A stretch of DNA of 64,000 nucleotides from the NCBI GenBank assembly GCA_963836605.1, contig CAWIKB010000011.1, forward strand, positions 1 to 64,000, in the 5' to 3' direction. This document shows, in pieces, positions 1 through 8,654 of this stretch. Every line of letters begins with the position of its first letter. The stretch's first letter is position 1. A program made the position numbers and the translations under genes. The notes under the pieces are model-generated. The model searched no databases. It was not told the DNA's origin and saw only the letters and a list, made by a program, of their open reading frames with translations. The stretch comes from Bog-473 sp963836605. GTDB lineage: Bacteria > Actinomycetota > Acidimicrobiia > Acidimicrobiales > RAAP-2.

Positions 1-49
1 GGGTGTCCCAGTAGAGCGAACGGGGATACCCGTCGGTAACAAGCGACTC

Positions 50-515
50 TTAATCGTTGCCTGCGTGGTGTTCCGGAGCAATGAGGATCGGGCGTCGGGT
101 ATGCGATGCCAAGGTGTGCGAGACGCTGCCAAGCAAAGTGCTACGTAGAGCGCCCCGACCCCGTTGGCCGCATACGATCAAGCGTGCTGATAGCTGGTCC
201 GCGGCATCCAAGATGGCCTTAGGAATCCCTTCAAAGGACTCCTCGATCATCGGCGAGGCCTTATATCCGTGCTCGCTCGCCCGGATCGCTCCCTCTTCCG
301 CTACTGATCTTGCATACGACTCTTCCTCGGCATCCAAGTCTGCGCCCCCCGTCGTAGCGCCCGCGGTGAAGGGCGCCGGCGAGAGCCAAGCGCGTTTCGA
401 CGGTTTCCCAAACCGTCAGCACAACGGCGTCGACCGGTCGGTCGATCAGGCCCACCGCGGCCCTCATTGCTTCTCGCGAACCGTCAGACCCGTCGAAGCA
501 GAACAGTACGGGACA
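50..515 (-). pseudogene. Universal stress protein (UspA superfamily), frameshifted
   Basis: One UspA-like protein is readable only by changing frame twice. It starts at ATG 515 (MSRTVLL), moves into the frame reading FDGSDGSREAM with the alpha/beta core, and changes again near 375 into the frame reading DAEEESYARSVAEEGA to the stop at 50. The C-terminal part keeps the family nucleotide-binding signature G-x2-G-x9-G-S in GQRGRGALRSTLLGSVS. Both breaks fit a single extra base, so this may be an intact gene of about 155 codons with sequence errors rather than a decayed one. UspA proteins are cytoplasmic ATP-binding stress proteins; no specific partner is visible here. Confidence 0.75.
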
Positions 516-652
516 TTTGGCTTCCTCCCGTCATGACATTTGCCCCTTTCTCTCTGCGAGGTCTCGGACGCTTCCGAGGCCGACGATCCAAGCGGCTCAT
601 ACCGTAGTTTCCCGGCCCCTTGGTCCGTCATCAAGGGGCCCTCTGAGCTCGC

Positions 653-1084
653 CTACTCGCCGATTCCGTAGAGAAATTCGTCGAGTGTTCTCCAGCTACT
701 CTCAGCAATCCGTCCCGCGCCTGAAATGCATGCCACGACCACGGCCACGCCGTCCGGGTCGCGGCCCACCACAGCGGTCCACTCGCTGTGATCACGCCGG
801 CTGATGAGGAGTTTTCGGGAGTCCAACTCGCTTTCGATCCGCTCCAGTTCATCGTCTGACTCGACTTCCAAAATGAAGGCTCGCAGACCGATATGGCCAG
901 CTCCTGCGACAACTCTGCTCCCAAGCGCACGCAACACAATGACCTGCGGTTGGTCGCTCGCCGGAGCGCTCACCGCCGCCAATTGGTCCTCTTGGGACAG
1001 CAGTGTAAAACCAAGCACCTCACGATAGAAGTCAATCGATCGATTGAGATCAGCCACGTTCATCACGACACCCTGAAAGTTCAT
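653..1084 (-). CDS. VOC-fold (glyoxalase/bleomycin-resistance-like) protein
   Basis: This 143-residue protein has the single-domain vicinal-oxygen-chelate layout. The first beta strand and helix read MNVADLNRSIDFYREVLGF, and near the end comes VGRDPDGVAVVV, the usual D-P-(D/E)-G turn before the last strand. The metal ligands typical of true glyoxalase I are not obvious, so the substrate cannot be named. ATG 1084 is preferred over the in-frame TTG at 1096 because a GGAG lies about eight bases upstream. It is the first of several VOC proteins in the left third of the window, which suggests a locus handling aromatic or ring-cleavage type substrates (inference). Confidence 0.8.
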   Translation of the reverse strand: MNFQGVVMNVADLNRSIDFYREVLGFTLLSQEDQLAAVSAPASDQPQVIVLRALGSRVVAGAGHIGLRAFILEVESDDELERIESELDSRKLLISRRDHSEWTAVVGRDPDGVAVVVACISGAGRIAESSWRTLDEFLYGIGE

Positions 1085-1100
1085 CCTGTGCTCCAAGTCT

Positions 1101-1250
1101 TCAGTAGAGCGGAGGCATCATGCGAAGCCCCCGGCATACCCAAGCTGCCCTTCGTTCTAGAGTTCCGAGATCTGCCGGAATGCGTTCTTTCAGCTCGGTC
1201 TGCGGCGTCCCTTTTGGGACCTTGATATCGAAGTCAACCAGATAGTCCAT
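1101..1250 (-). CDS. Short muconolactone-isomerase-like protein, probably truncated
   Basis: The 49-residue product begins MDYLVDFDIKVPKGTPQTE, which resembles the first strand and helix of the muconolactone delta-isomerase (MIase-like) family. Those proteins are normally about 90-100 residues, and after residue 28 the sequence no longer resembles the family and stops. It is therefore either a remnant or a full gene cut by an indel, as happens elsewhere in the window. It sits between a VOC protein and a nitronate monooxygenase-like enzyme on the same strand, which fits a catabolic gene group. Confidence 0.45.
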   Translation of the reverse strand: MDYLVDFDIKVPKGTPQTELKERIPADLGTLERRAAWVCRGLRMMPPLY

Positions 1251-1314
1251 CACGTCTCTCTTCGAATCGATCGACCTGCAGAGCCATCGACGCCAGCGGC
1301 ATGCCGACTTCGGC

Positions 1315-2265
1315 CTACAAGCCGGAAACGAGCTCGGCCACGATGTCTGCTGCTGGTTGTTTCTGCCGGGCGAGCGCAACGCTCTGGCCGGCCCACAATG
1401 AGATTGCGTCGATATCACCGGTGGTACCGACCATGGGCGCCGCCGGTTCGTACCGGAGGATTTCTTCGCCGGAGGCGAAATGCGCGATGACGTCCCCCTC
1501 ACCCGGTCGGGTCCCTGGTGAGGGCTGGCCTGCGGCCTCCCACGCCTCGGCCGTCGAGTTGCGGAGAGAGCGGTTGGGCGCGTCCGGCCATCCGACCTCG
1601 TACAGGTTGGCATACCACTGCGTCTCGGTCTCGGCCGCGTCGATCACGCGACGGCGATACTCCTCGTGAATGGGCATCTCCTGGGCCAGTAGAAACCGCG
1701 TGCCCAGCCACGCTGCTTGAGCGCCCAGCGCCAGCACGGCGGCTACGCCACGAGCGTCGCCGATCCCGCCGGCGGCGATCACTGGCACCGGTGCTACTGC
1801 GTCGACGACGGCGGGCACCAAGGGAAGCGTGGCGACCTGACCCCACACGTGCCCGCCAGACTCCCAACCCTGCGCGACGACGACATCGACTCCGCTGGCG
1901 ACTGCCCGCCGCGCTTCTTCGGCGCTGCCCACCGTCTGCAAGACGACTCCATTCGCCTCGTGGACCTGCTCGACGTACCCAGCGGGATCTCCCCAGAACA
2001 GCGACACGATCCGCAGACCGGCTTCCAGAGCCTCGTCAAGGCGGTGGTGCTGATCGGAGTTGAGAACCAGATTGCCGCCAAAGGGGCGAACGGTGAGCGC
2101 GGCCGTCTCACGAACCACGTCTCCGGCGGGAGTGGACCACGTCAGCGCAAGCATCCCGAGCGCGCCGGCATTCGAGACCGCCGCCGCCAGTTCGGGCACT
2201 GCCGACATCGGCGCTTGGACTATCGGCCGTTCAATACCGAGCAGATCACAGACCGGCGTTCGCAT
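1315..2265 (-). CDS. Nitronate monooxygenase-like flavin oxidoreductase
   Basis: The roughly 316-residue protein is a TIM-barrel FMN enzyme of the NPD/2-nitropropane dioxygenase family. The N-terminus LLGIERPIVQAPMS is the family's first strand. The segment VVVAQGWESGGHVWG carries the conserved His region, and PVIAAGGIGDARGVAAVLALGA is the phosphate-binding GGI(A/G)D loop, followed by LGTRFLLAQEMPIH. Such enzymes oxidise nitronates or act as NAD(P)H:quinone reductases; which one cannot be told from sequence. ATG 2265 was chosen because GGTAGG lies just upstream; a GTG at 2274 is the alternative. It is codirectional with the neighbouring VOC and peroxiredoxin-like genes. Confidence 0.88.
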   Translation of the reverse strand: MRTPVCDLLGIERPIVQAPMSAVPELAAAVSNAGALGMLALTWSTPAGDVVRETAALTVRPFGGNLVLNSDQHHRLDEALEAGLRIVSLFWGDPAGYVEQVHEANGVVLQTVGSAEEARRAVASGVDVVVAQGWESGGHVWGQVATLPLVPAVVDAVAPVPVIAAGGIGDARGVAAVLALGAQAAWLGTRFLLAQEMPIHEEYRRRVIDAAETETQWYANLYEVGWPDAPNRSLRNSTAEAWEAAGQPSPGTRPGEGDVIAHFASGEEILRYEPAAPMVGTTGDIDAISLWAGQSVALARQKQPAADIVAELVSGL

Positions 2266-2353
2266 CTCTACCACCTACCCCTCGTTCCGGGTCTGAGCGC
2301 GGTTCTCCAGCCTCGCCTTGGACCGCCTAGCCAGCGCAAGCGATCCAACGTAG

Positions 2354-2956
2354 CTATGACTCATACGACGTCGGCATCGACTGCTTCGCACGCTTGTTCC
2401 ACCCATGAAAGTTCGAGTAATTGCCTGTATCCCAGGCCTCGTGTAGTCCCGGCTTACTCAGGTCCCAGTCGGGGCGGATCTCGCTCGACGCAGCGCACAA
2501 GTCGCGCCAGAGGTCGTAGAAGGAGGGACGCCCCCAGAACCAGTACCCGTTGTAGATGCTGTGAACGACGAGTCCCGGCTTGAGCACCAGCGTGTGGGGA
2601 ATCATCGGGTCGTGCTCAGGGTCGGTGTATTCCTGGATGTCGAGGTCCTTCTGAATCGTCCGAGCGGGGTCAGAAAGGAAGGGCCACTGGGCGCCGACCG
2701 AGGCGCGGAATTCTTGTGTGGTGTGGTGGTCGTCGGTCGAGATCGTGACGATCTGGGTGTAGCCGACGGCGACCTTCGGATAGTTCGCAGCGAGCTCCAG
2801 GTGCTGTTGATGCTCTTTCGGACAGTAGTTGCCCCGCGCCAATGTGAGGATCAGCGGGTCTTCGCCTTGGATCTCGCTGAGCCTGCGCACTGTGTTGGTA
2901 TGATCCGGCAGCGCGTAGTCGGGCAGGGTTCCACCGGGTCTGATGTCCGATCGCAT
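2354..2956 (-). CDS. Peroxiredoxin-like (redoxin/AhpC-TSA fold) protein
   Basis: This 200-residue protein has the thioredoxin-fold redoxin layout: RPGGTLPDYALPDHTN at the start, then LILTLARGNYCPKEHQQHL with one cysteine at the peroxidatic-like position, then FLSDPARTIQKDLDI and IPHTLVLKPGLVV. No CxxC resolving partner follows. ATG 2956 is the start because AGGAGG precedes it by eight bases; the reading frame stays open upstream but without a ribosome site. A close paralogue lies at 5749-6363, in which this cysteine is gone. The role is probably peroxide or redox chemistry, but the substrate is unknown. Confidence 0.82.
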   Translation of the reverse strand: MRSDIRPGGTLPDYALPDHTNTVRRLSEIQGEDPLILTLARGNYCPKEHQQHLELAANYPKVAVGYTQIVTISTDDHHTTQEFRASVGAQWPFLSDPARTIQKDLDIQEYTDPEHDPMIPHTLVLKPGLVVHSIYNGYWFWGRPSFYDLWRDLCAASSEIRPDWDLSKPGLHEAWDTGNYSNFHGWNKRAKQSMPTSYES

Positions 2957-3110
2957 CGTTAAGGCCTCCTTCGTTGGTTTAACCGCGCACTTCGTCTCGG
3001 AGCGAATTCCATCCGGTTCGGCCAAGGGAGACCAGTCACCACAAGATGATTCTTCAGGAGCACTCGTTGCCTCCTCCTCGCCTCTTCAACGTCAACGCAA
3101 CGTGGCATCC

Positions 3111-3530
3111 TTACTGGTTCCGGGGGTCGTCGGTCGGGTCGATGTATTCAAGACCAAGCGGGCCGATGGCCGATACTTGGGTGACGTAGGTGCCAGATTT
3201 CGCCCAGTGGAAATGCGGGGTGCCGCCGGGAAGCACAATGACGGCGCCCGGCGGGTAGGCGTGTAGCAGTCCTTCGTCAAACCGGCTCCCCAGCCCGACG
3301 TAGAAGACACCGGAGATGACGGTATAGACACGGTCCTCCGGGTGCTGGTGCGGCATCAGCTTGACGCCCGAGGGAACCTTGACCCGGATGACGTATGGCC
3401 CTGCTTCCGATGGATCGCCGACGACGATTGCCAGTCGCGCCGATGGCGGAAACGCTGGAAACGGCTTCCAATCGATCTCCTCGGGCAGAACTGACCTGTA
3501 CTCGGCCTGGTCTGGTTGGTGGATCACCAT
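3111..3530 (-). CDS. Cupin-domain protein
   Basis: This 139-residue single-domain cupin has motif 1 in PSGVKLMPHQHPEDRVYTV (His, His and Glu/Asp ligands) and motif 2 in LPGGTPHFHWAKSGTYV with the closing His. The size and position of the motifs match small cupins that bind a metal and act as dioxygenases, isomerases or sensors; the exact role cannot be told. A GGAGG lies about eleven bases before ATG 3530. It is divergent from the GH15 gene, and the 270-bp space 3531-3800 should hold both promoters, though I see no clear operator there. Confidence 0.85.
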   Translation of the reverse strand: MVIHQPDQAEYRSVLPEEIDWKPFPAFPPSARLAIVVGDPSEAGPYVIRVKVPSGVKLMPHQHPEDRVYTVISGVFYVGLGSRFDEGLLHAYPPGAVIVLPGGTPHFHWAKSGTYVTQVSAIGPLGLEYIDPTDDPRNQ

Positions 3531-3800
3531 CGTTGGTCGACCTCCCGACTTCTGAGGGTGAGCGGCCGACGGGCGAGACAGCTCACCTTTCAGGGTGATG
3601 CCGGACGAACTTTAGCGCGGCGCAAACGGTTTGGCGCCGCCCGCCAACCCGCTACCCCGTCCAAGTCGTTCGGGCTAGGTTTGCTGAGCATGCCGGTCCG
3701 ATAGCCGATAGCCCATCTCCGGTCGCAGTTGGGCAATCGATCGGATGCTCATGGGCGCTGGCAGATCGGATCTTTCGCATCCCCGAGCGAAGGAATTCAC

Positions 3801-5690
3801 GTGACCACGACCCCCATAGCTGACTATGCGCTCCTCTCGGATCGGCACAGCGCTGCGCTGGTCAGTCGGGGCGGGTCGATCGACTGGCTCTGCTTCCCAC
3901 GGTTCGACAGCCCCTCGACCTTCGGTCGCCTCCTCGACGAGAAAGCCGGGCACTGGTTCTTCGGGGCCACCAACGCGACGGAAGTGAGCCGGCGCTACCT
4001 GGACCGCACCATGGTCTTGGAGACCACGCTGCGCACACCGACCGGTTCGGTCACGATCACCGACGCACTAGCCATGGGTTCTGGCAACCGGGGACATGAG
4101 CTCGGCAAGGGATCGCCTCATGTTCTCCTGCGGCGCGCCACGTGTACGGAAGGACGAGTCGATTTGTCACTGGAGTACGTCCCGCGCCCCGATCACGGGT
4201 TGCAACATCCATCGCTCGTCGCGGTCGACGGTGGAATGACGGACTCGGGGAGCGCTGACGGGCTGGTACTGTCGACGTCCGTGGCCCTGATGCTCAACGA
4301 GGACCGCGCCGCGGCGTCGGGCCGGTTCGAGCTTGCCCAAAGCGAAAGCATGGGTTTCGCCTTGCATCACGGCAACCAGACTGAGGGCAGTTCGGCCAGG
4401 GTCTGGAGCCCGTCGGAAATACGCGACCGGCTCGAAGACACCATGGCGGGGTGGGAGTCGTGGTCTGAGCTCCACCAGGCCTACGTGGGTCCGTGGCAAG
4501 ACATGGTGCACCTCAGCGGCCGGGTGCTTCAGTCACTCTCCTTTGCACCTACCGGCGCTATCTGCGCGGCGGCGACCACGTCGTTGCCCGAGGTGGTGGG
4601 CGGCTCCCGGAACTGGGACTACCGGTATGCCTGGGTCCGGGACGCTTCCTTCACGATCCAGGCCCTTTGGGTGGCAGCTTGTCCCGACGAAGCCAACCAG
4701 TTCTTCGATTACGTCTCCTCGTCCGCGGCTGGCTCGCTCGACCGGGGCGGTGCGTTGCAGATCATGTTCGGCATCGGCGGTGAACGGGACCTGACCGAGC
4801 GGGAGCTGCCGCATCTGGAGGGCTGGCGGCACTCGGCGCCGGTCCGGGTAGGCAACGCGGCCTGGAAGCAACGCCAACTCGACGTCTACGGCGAGTTGCT
4901 CAACGCGGTGTACCGCATGTCTGACCACCTGTTCGGCGACACCCACCGCGTCGGGCCACTGTCCGACTCGGGCAAGTGGGATACGCCCACCGGCCTGGCA
5001 CCAGCCACACGAAAGTTCCTCGTGCAGCTGGCCGACACCGCCGCCCGCCGGTGGCGGGAGAAGGACCAAGGAATCTGGGAGATCCGGGGGGAACCGCGTG
5101 ATTTCTTGTATTCCAAGCTTATGTGCTGGGTGGCCCTCGATCGAGCGGTGATCCTGGCCGACCGACTCAACGCCTCCTCTCGAATCGGGCCATGGACGCA
5201 GACTCGGGACCAGATCCGTGAGGCGATCGTGACCAAGGGTTGGAGTGACCGGGCCAGGGCCTTCACCCAGTCCTTTGGCTCGGACGAGCTTGACGCATCC
5301 AACCTGATGGTGTCCCTGGTGGGATTTCTCCCGGCGGACGATCCGAGGGTGCTGGCCACGATCGACGCGACAGAGGAGCGGCTCACCGATCAGCGGGGAT
5401 TGGTCTATCGCTATCGGTCCCACGACGGCCTCGAGGGTGAGGAGGGCACCTTCCTATTGTGCACCTTCTGGCTGGCCCAGGCCCTGGCCCAGACAGGCCA
5501 GCCCGTCCGGGCTCGGGCCGCGTTCGAGCGTGCCGCCGCCTTCGTCAATGAGGTCGGACTGCTGGCCGAGGAGGTCGATCCAGTCAGCGGGGAGCTCCTT
5601 GGCAACTTCCCACAGGCGTTCAGTCATATCGGGCTCGTCAACGCGGCCTGGGCCATTTCTGAGAGCGAGCGACAGGCGCAGCCGACTTGA
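3801..5690 (+). CDS. GH15 family glucoamylase/trehalase-like glycoside hydrolase
   Basis: The roughly 629-residue protein is a cytoplasmic GH15 enzyme. The N-terminal beta domain has the signature IADYALLSDRHSAALVSRGG followed by SIDWLCFPRFDSPS. The (alpha/alpha)6 domain holds GGSRNWDYRYAWVRDASF, the family's substrate-binding block, and near the C-terminus EEGTFLLCTFWLAQAL and NFPQAFSHIGLVNAAW are also diagnostic. Family members cleave alpha-linked glucose from oligosaccharides or hydrolyse trehalose. No signal peptide is seen. GTG 3801 is preferred because GAAGGA lies just upstream and homologues begin near ADYALLSD. The next gene follows 58 bases later, so the two may be cotranscribed. Confidence 0.92.
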   Translation: MTTTPIADYALLSDRHSAALVSRGGSIDWLCFPRFDSPSTFGRLLDEKAGHWFFGATNATEVSRRYLDRTMVLETTLRTPTGSVTITDALAMGSGNRGHELGKGSPHVLLRRATCTEGRVDLSLEYVPRPDHGLQHPSLVAVDGGMTDSGSADGLVLSTSVALMLNEDRAAASGRFELAQSESMGFALHHGNQTEGSSARVWSPSEIRDRLEDTMAGWESWSELHQAYVGPWQDMVHLSGRVLQSLSFAPTGAICAAATTSLPEVVGGSRNWDYRYAWVRDASFTIQALWVAACPDEANQFFDYVSSSAAGSLDRGGALQIMFGIGGERDLTERELPHLEGWRHSAPVRVGNAAWKQRQLDVYGELLNAVYRMSDHLFGDTHRVGPLSDSGKWDTPTGLAPATRKFLVQLADTAARRWREKDQGIWEIRGEPRDFLYSKLMCWVALDRAVILADRLNASSRIGPWTQTRDQIREAIVTKGWSDRARAFTQSFGSDELDASNLMVSLVGFLPADDPRVLATIDATEERLTDQRGLVYRYRSHDGLEGEEGTFLLCTFWLAQALAQTGQPVRARAAFERAAAFVNEVGLLAEEVDPVSGELLGNFPQAFSHIGLVNAAWAISESERQAQPT

Positions 5691-5748
5691 ACATCTGCTG
5701 GACTCCTGTGGGATCTTTGGTCCAGACCCTTTCGAGTTTGGAGGCCAC

Positions 5749-6363
5749 ATGCGCAGCGAAATCCGTGAAGGCGGGACGTTTCCCGACTACGAACTCGCCG
5801 ATCAATCCGGCCGGCGGCAGTCCCTCTCGGAGCTCCAGGGGGGCAACCCGATGGTGCTCCATCTATCCCGTGGCGGCTTCGATCCCAAAGAGCATCAGTT
5901 CGTAGGGCAATTGGTCGACGTCTATCCCGAGTTCAGGAATGCGTACACGCGATTGGCCCTCATCTCGACCGACAATCAGCTGAACATCAATGAGTTCCGG
6001 GACGCGCTGGGCGCCACGTGGCCGTTCCTGTCGGACCCCGATCGGGTCGTCCAAAAGGATCTGGACATCAAAGAGTTCACGGATGAGCCGCACGATCCGA
6101 TGATCCCCCACACGTTCGTCCTCGAGCCCGGACTCAAGATCTTCAAGATCTACAACGGATACTGGTACTGGGGCCGGCCCACGATGGCGGAGCTTCACGT
6201 GGATCTGAGGGGCGTGTTCAAGAAGATTCGGCCCGACTTCGACTTGGCGGCTCCGGGGTTGAGGGAGGCGTGGGAACGAGGAGACCGGGACCAATTCCTC
6301 GTCGACACATTGGAGGAGCCCATCCGCTACACCGAAGGCAAGAGCATCGGTATCAAACGCTGA
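5749..6363 (+). CDS. Cysteine-free peroxiredoxin-like protein
   Basis: This 204-residue protein is clearly paralogous to the product of 2354-2956 along its whole length (for example TWPFLSDPDRVVQKDLDIKE and DPMIPHTFVLEPGL). At the site where the paralogue reads GNYCPKEH this one reads GGFDPKEH, and no cysteine occurs anywhere in the protein. It therefore cannot work as a thiol peroxidase and may be a structural, binding or regulatory form. ATG 5749 is preceded by TTTGGAGG at good spacing. A strong hairpin follows the stop. Confidence 0.85.
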   Translation: MRSEIREGGTFPDYELADQSGRRQSLSELQGGNPMVLHLSRGGFDPKEHQFVGQLVDVYPEFRNAYTRLALISTDNQLNINEFRDALGATWPFLSDPDRVVQKDLDIKEFTDEPHDPMIPHTFVLEPGLKIFKIYNGYWYWGRPTMAELHVDLRGVFKKIRPDFDLAAPGLREAWERGDRDQFLVDTLEEPIRYTEGKSIGIKR

Positions 6364-6391
6364 CCCTGGGGGTCAGGGCGCCCGTCCTCCG

Positions 6392-6419
6392 CTCGGGTTC
6401 TCGACCAAAGGAACCCGAG
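6392..6419 (+). terminator. Hairpin after the peroxiredoxin-like gene
   Basis: A perfect nine-base stem (CTCGGGTTC and its complement GAACCCGAG) with a ten-base loop lies 29 bases after the stop at 6363. No T tract follows, so it may be a weak or Rho-assisted terminator, common in G+C-rich genomes. Nothing else is evident in 6420-6570. Confidence 0.55.
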
Positions 6420-6580
6420 TTGCAGGCGGGCCGGCGGATAGGTTCAGACGTGCACTCGTCCATCGCCATTCGACCTCCGTACGTTGCAACGACCTCGAAC
6501 CCCAGTGCGAGGGATGTTTCAGGTGCAAGGCGTTCGCCTGGGTGCGACAATCCTTTCGGGACCAGACGGAGGAGAGCCGG

Positions 6581-7258
6581 ATGAGCACCGTTGATGGACA
6601 GAGCGCACCCGGCGGATCGCCAAGCAGCGAACCGGCTGATCTCAAGTTGGAGGCGGTCGTCATCCCCGTGGCCGACGTCGATCGCTCCAAGGCCTTCTAC
6701 GCCAGCCTCGGCTGGAGGCTTGACGCCGACTTCTCCTTCGAAAACGGCTTCCGGGTCGTGCAATTCACGCCCCCGGGATCGCAGTGTTCTGTGCAGTTCG
6801 GCACCCACATCACGGGGGCGCCGCCCGGATCTGCTCGTGGCTTGTACCTGATCGTGTCTGACATCGAAGCCGGGCGCGACGAACTTGTCAGCCGGGGAGC
6901 CACGGTCAGTGGGGTGTTCCATTCCGGAGCGCCCGGAGCGCAACTCGACCCTGAGGGGACGGGTGATCGGGTCAAGGGGCCGGATCCGGATCACAAGAGC
7001 TACAACTCCTTTGCTACGTTCGAAGACCCCGACGGCAACAGTTGGCTGCTCCAAGAGGTGACCGATCGCCTCCCGGGCCGCCTCGATCCGACCACCACCT
7101 CGTTCAACTCCGCCGGTGATCTGGCCGCGGCATTGCACCGCGCCGAGTCGGCCCACGCTGAGCACGAGAAGCGGATCGGCCGGCCCGACCCGGACTGGCC
7201 CGACTGGTACGCCGAGTTCATGGTGTGCGAACAGAGCGGCCAGGAGGTTCCTGTATGA
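6581..7258 (+). CDS. VOC-fold (glyoxalase-like) protein with C-terminal extension
   Basis: The 225-residue protein has a VOC domain in residues 20-150: LEAVVIPVADVDRSKAFYAS at the start and ATFEDPDGNSWLLQEV at the end, the standard strand-helix and DPDGN turn. About 75 further residues after the domain hold an aromatic, acidic stretch (PDPDWPDWYAEFMV) seen in many actinobacterial glyoxalase-like proteins. ATG 6581 follows GGAGGAG at six bases. Its stop overlaps the start of the next gene (ATGA), so the two are translationally coupled. Confidence 0.85.
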   Translation: MSTVDGQSAPGGSPSSEPADLKLEAVVIPVADVDRSKAFYASLGWRLDADFSFENGFRVVQFTPPGSQCSVQFGTHITGAPPGSARGLYLIVSDIEAGRDELVSRGATVSGVFHSGAPGAQLDPEGTGDRVKGPDPDHKSYNSFATFEDPDGNSWLLQEVTDRLPGRLDPTTTSFNSAGDLAAALHRAESAHAEHEKRIGRPDPDWPDWYAEFMVCEQSGQEVPV

Positions 7259-8628
7259 GCGATTTCGACGTGATCGTGCTGGGCGGTGGTGCGCCCGGCG
7301 AGCACTGCGCCGGCGCCATCGCGGCGCGGGGGTTTCGGGTCGCCGTCGTGGAGCGGGAGCTGGTCGGTGGCGAGTGTTCCTACTGGGCGTGTATCCCGTC
7401 CAAGTCCCTCTTGCGTCCGGGGGAGGCGGTCCAGGGCGCCCGCGACGTCGGCGCGAGCGCCGAGGTGAACGTGCAGGCGGCGCTGGACTGGCGGGACTAC
7501 ATGGTGTCGCGCTATTCGGATGCGGGACAGGAGAAATGGCTGGCGGATCGGGGCATCGCGCTGGTCCGGGGCGTGGGCCGGCTGGCCGGGCCCGGCGTGG
7601 TCGACGTGGACGGCACGCGTCACACGGCGGATCACGTCGTCGTAGCGACGGGCGCGGAAGCTTTCGTGCCACCCATTCCGGGGCTCGACGGCCTGGTCGG
7701 CGTGTGGGGCACGCGCGAGGCGACGGCCATGAAGACGGTTCCCAGCCGCCTCATTGTGCTCGGCGGTGGGTCGGCCGGTGTGGAGATCGCGCAGGTGGTA
7801 CGGCGGCTCGGTGGTCAGGCCGTGCTCGTCGAGGGCGCGGATCGGCTGATCCCACGAGAGCCGGCCCCCCTCGGCGTGGCTCTGACCGAGGCACTGCGGC
7901 GGGACGGGATCGAGTTGCACCTCGGAGTCCAGGCCGCGGAGGCCTCGCGCGAGGGCGGCGACTACGTCCTGAGGCTCTCGGACGGGAGTGAGGTGCGGGG
8001 AGAGCGACTGCTCGTAGCGACCGGCCGTCACCCTCGCGTCGATGGGATTGGGCTCGAGACGGTCGGTATCGAGGCAAACCCGCACGGCGTCGTGGTGGAC
8101 GAGTATCTGCGTGCGGGCGACAACATTTGGGCCATTGGGGATGTCAACGGGATCTGGCCCCTGACGCACGTCGGCGAGTACGAGGGAGACGTTGTGGCGG
8201 CGAACATCGCCGGAGAGAACCACCCGACAAACTACGAAGCCGTGCCGCGCGTCACCTACACCGATCCGCAGGCGGCCGCCGTCGGTGCCGCGGAGGCACC
8301 CTTCAGCAGCACAACGCTCCTGACCGGCGTGTCCAAGACCGCGGCGTACAGCCACCTATACGCCCAGTCGAACGGATTCTTGACCCTGCTCAGCGACGGC
8401 GCCCGGTTGACCGGCGCGTACGCCCTCGGACCCGAGGCCGGCGAGTGGCTCCAGCAGGCGACGCTCGCCATACGCGCCAACGTTCCGTTGGAGGTGTTGA
8501 GCGACGTCATCCAGCCGTTCCCGAGTTTCTCGACCATCTTCGATTCCGCTTTCAAAACCCTTCGCATGGAGATCGCCAAAATGCCACCGCCTTTGCAACC
8601 CATGCAGGCGCAGATGGCACGGCCATGA
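7255..8628 (+). CDS. FAD-dependent pyridine nucleotide-disulfide oxidoreductase family protein
   Basis: This 457-residue class I flavoprotein has the FAD-binding VIVLGGGAPGEHCAG, the redox-pair region GGECSYWACIPSKSLL with CxxxxC, the second dinucleotide fold LIVLGGGSAGVEIAQ, and DNIWAIGDVNGIWPLTHV near the second FAD motif. At the C-terminus, where dihydrolipoyl and glutathione reductases have the catalytic His-x4-Glu, this protein reads IQPFPSFSTIF, so both residues are absent. It probably reduces a different acceptor from classic disulfides. It overlaps the upstream VOC gene by four bases and is followed after 26 bases by the double VOC gene, which suggests one operon. Confidence 0.88.
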   Translation: MSDFDVIVLGGGAPGEHCAGAIAARGFRVAVVERELVGGECSYWACIPSKSLLRPGEAVQGARDVGASAEVNVQAALDWRDYMVSRYSDAGQEKWLADRGIALVRGVGRLAGPGVVDVDGTRHTADHVVVATGAEAFVPPIPGLDGLVGVWGTREATAMKTVPSRLIVLGGGSAGVEIAQVVRRLGGQAVLVEGADRLIPREPAPLGVALTEALRRDGIELHLGVQAAEASREGGDYVLRLSDGSEVRGERLLVATGRHPRVDGIGLETVGIEANPHGVVVDEYLRAGDNIWAIGDVNGIWPLTHVGEYEGDVVAANIAGENHPTNYEAVPRVTYTDPQAAAVGAAEAPFSSTTLLTGVSKTAAYSHLYAQSNGFLTLLSDGARLTGAYALGPEAGEWLQQATLAIRANVPLEVLSDVIQPFPSFSTIFDSAFKTLRMEIAKMPPPLQPMQAQMARP

Positions 8629-8654
8629 CCGTGGACGACCACAGGAGGTAGCAG

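Noticed and set aside
4533..5423. 296-codon minus-strand open frame
   Set aside because: It is a shadow of the GH15 gene, without a ribosome site or motifs.
7000..8355. 451-codon minus-strand open frame
   Set aside because: It is antisense to the oxidoreductase with FAD-binding motifs; the composition is His/Arg-rich and unlike a protein family.
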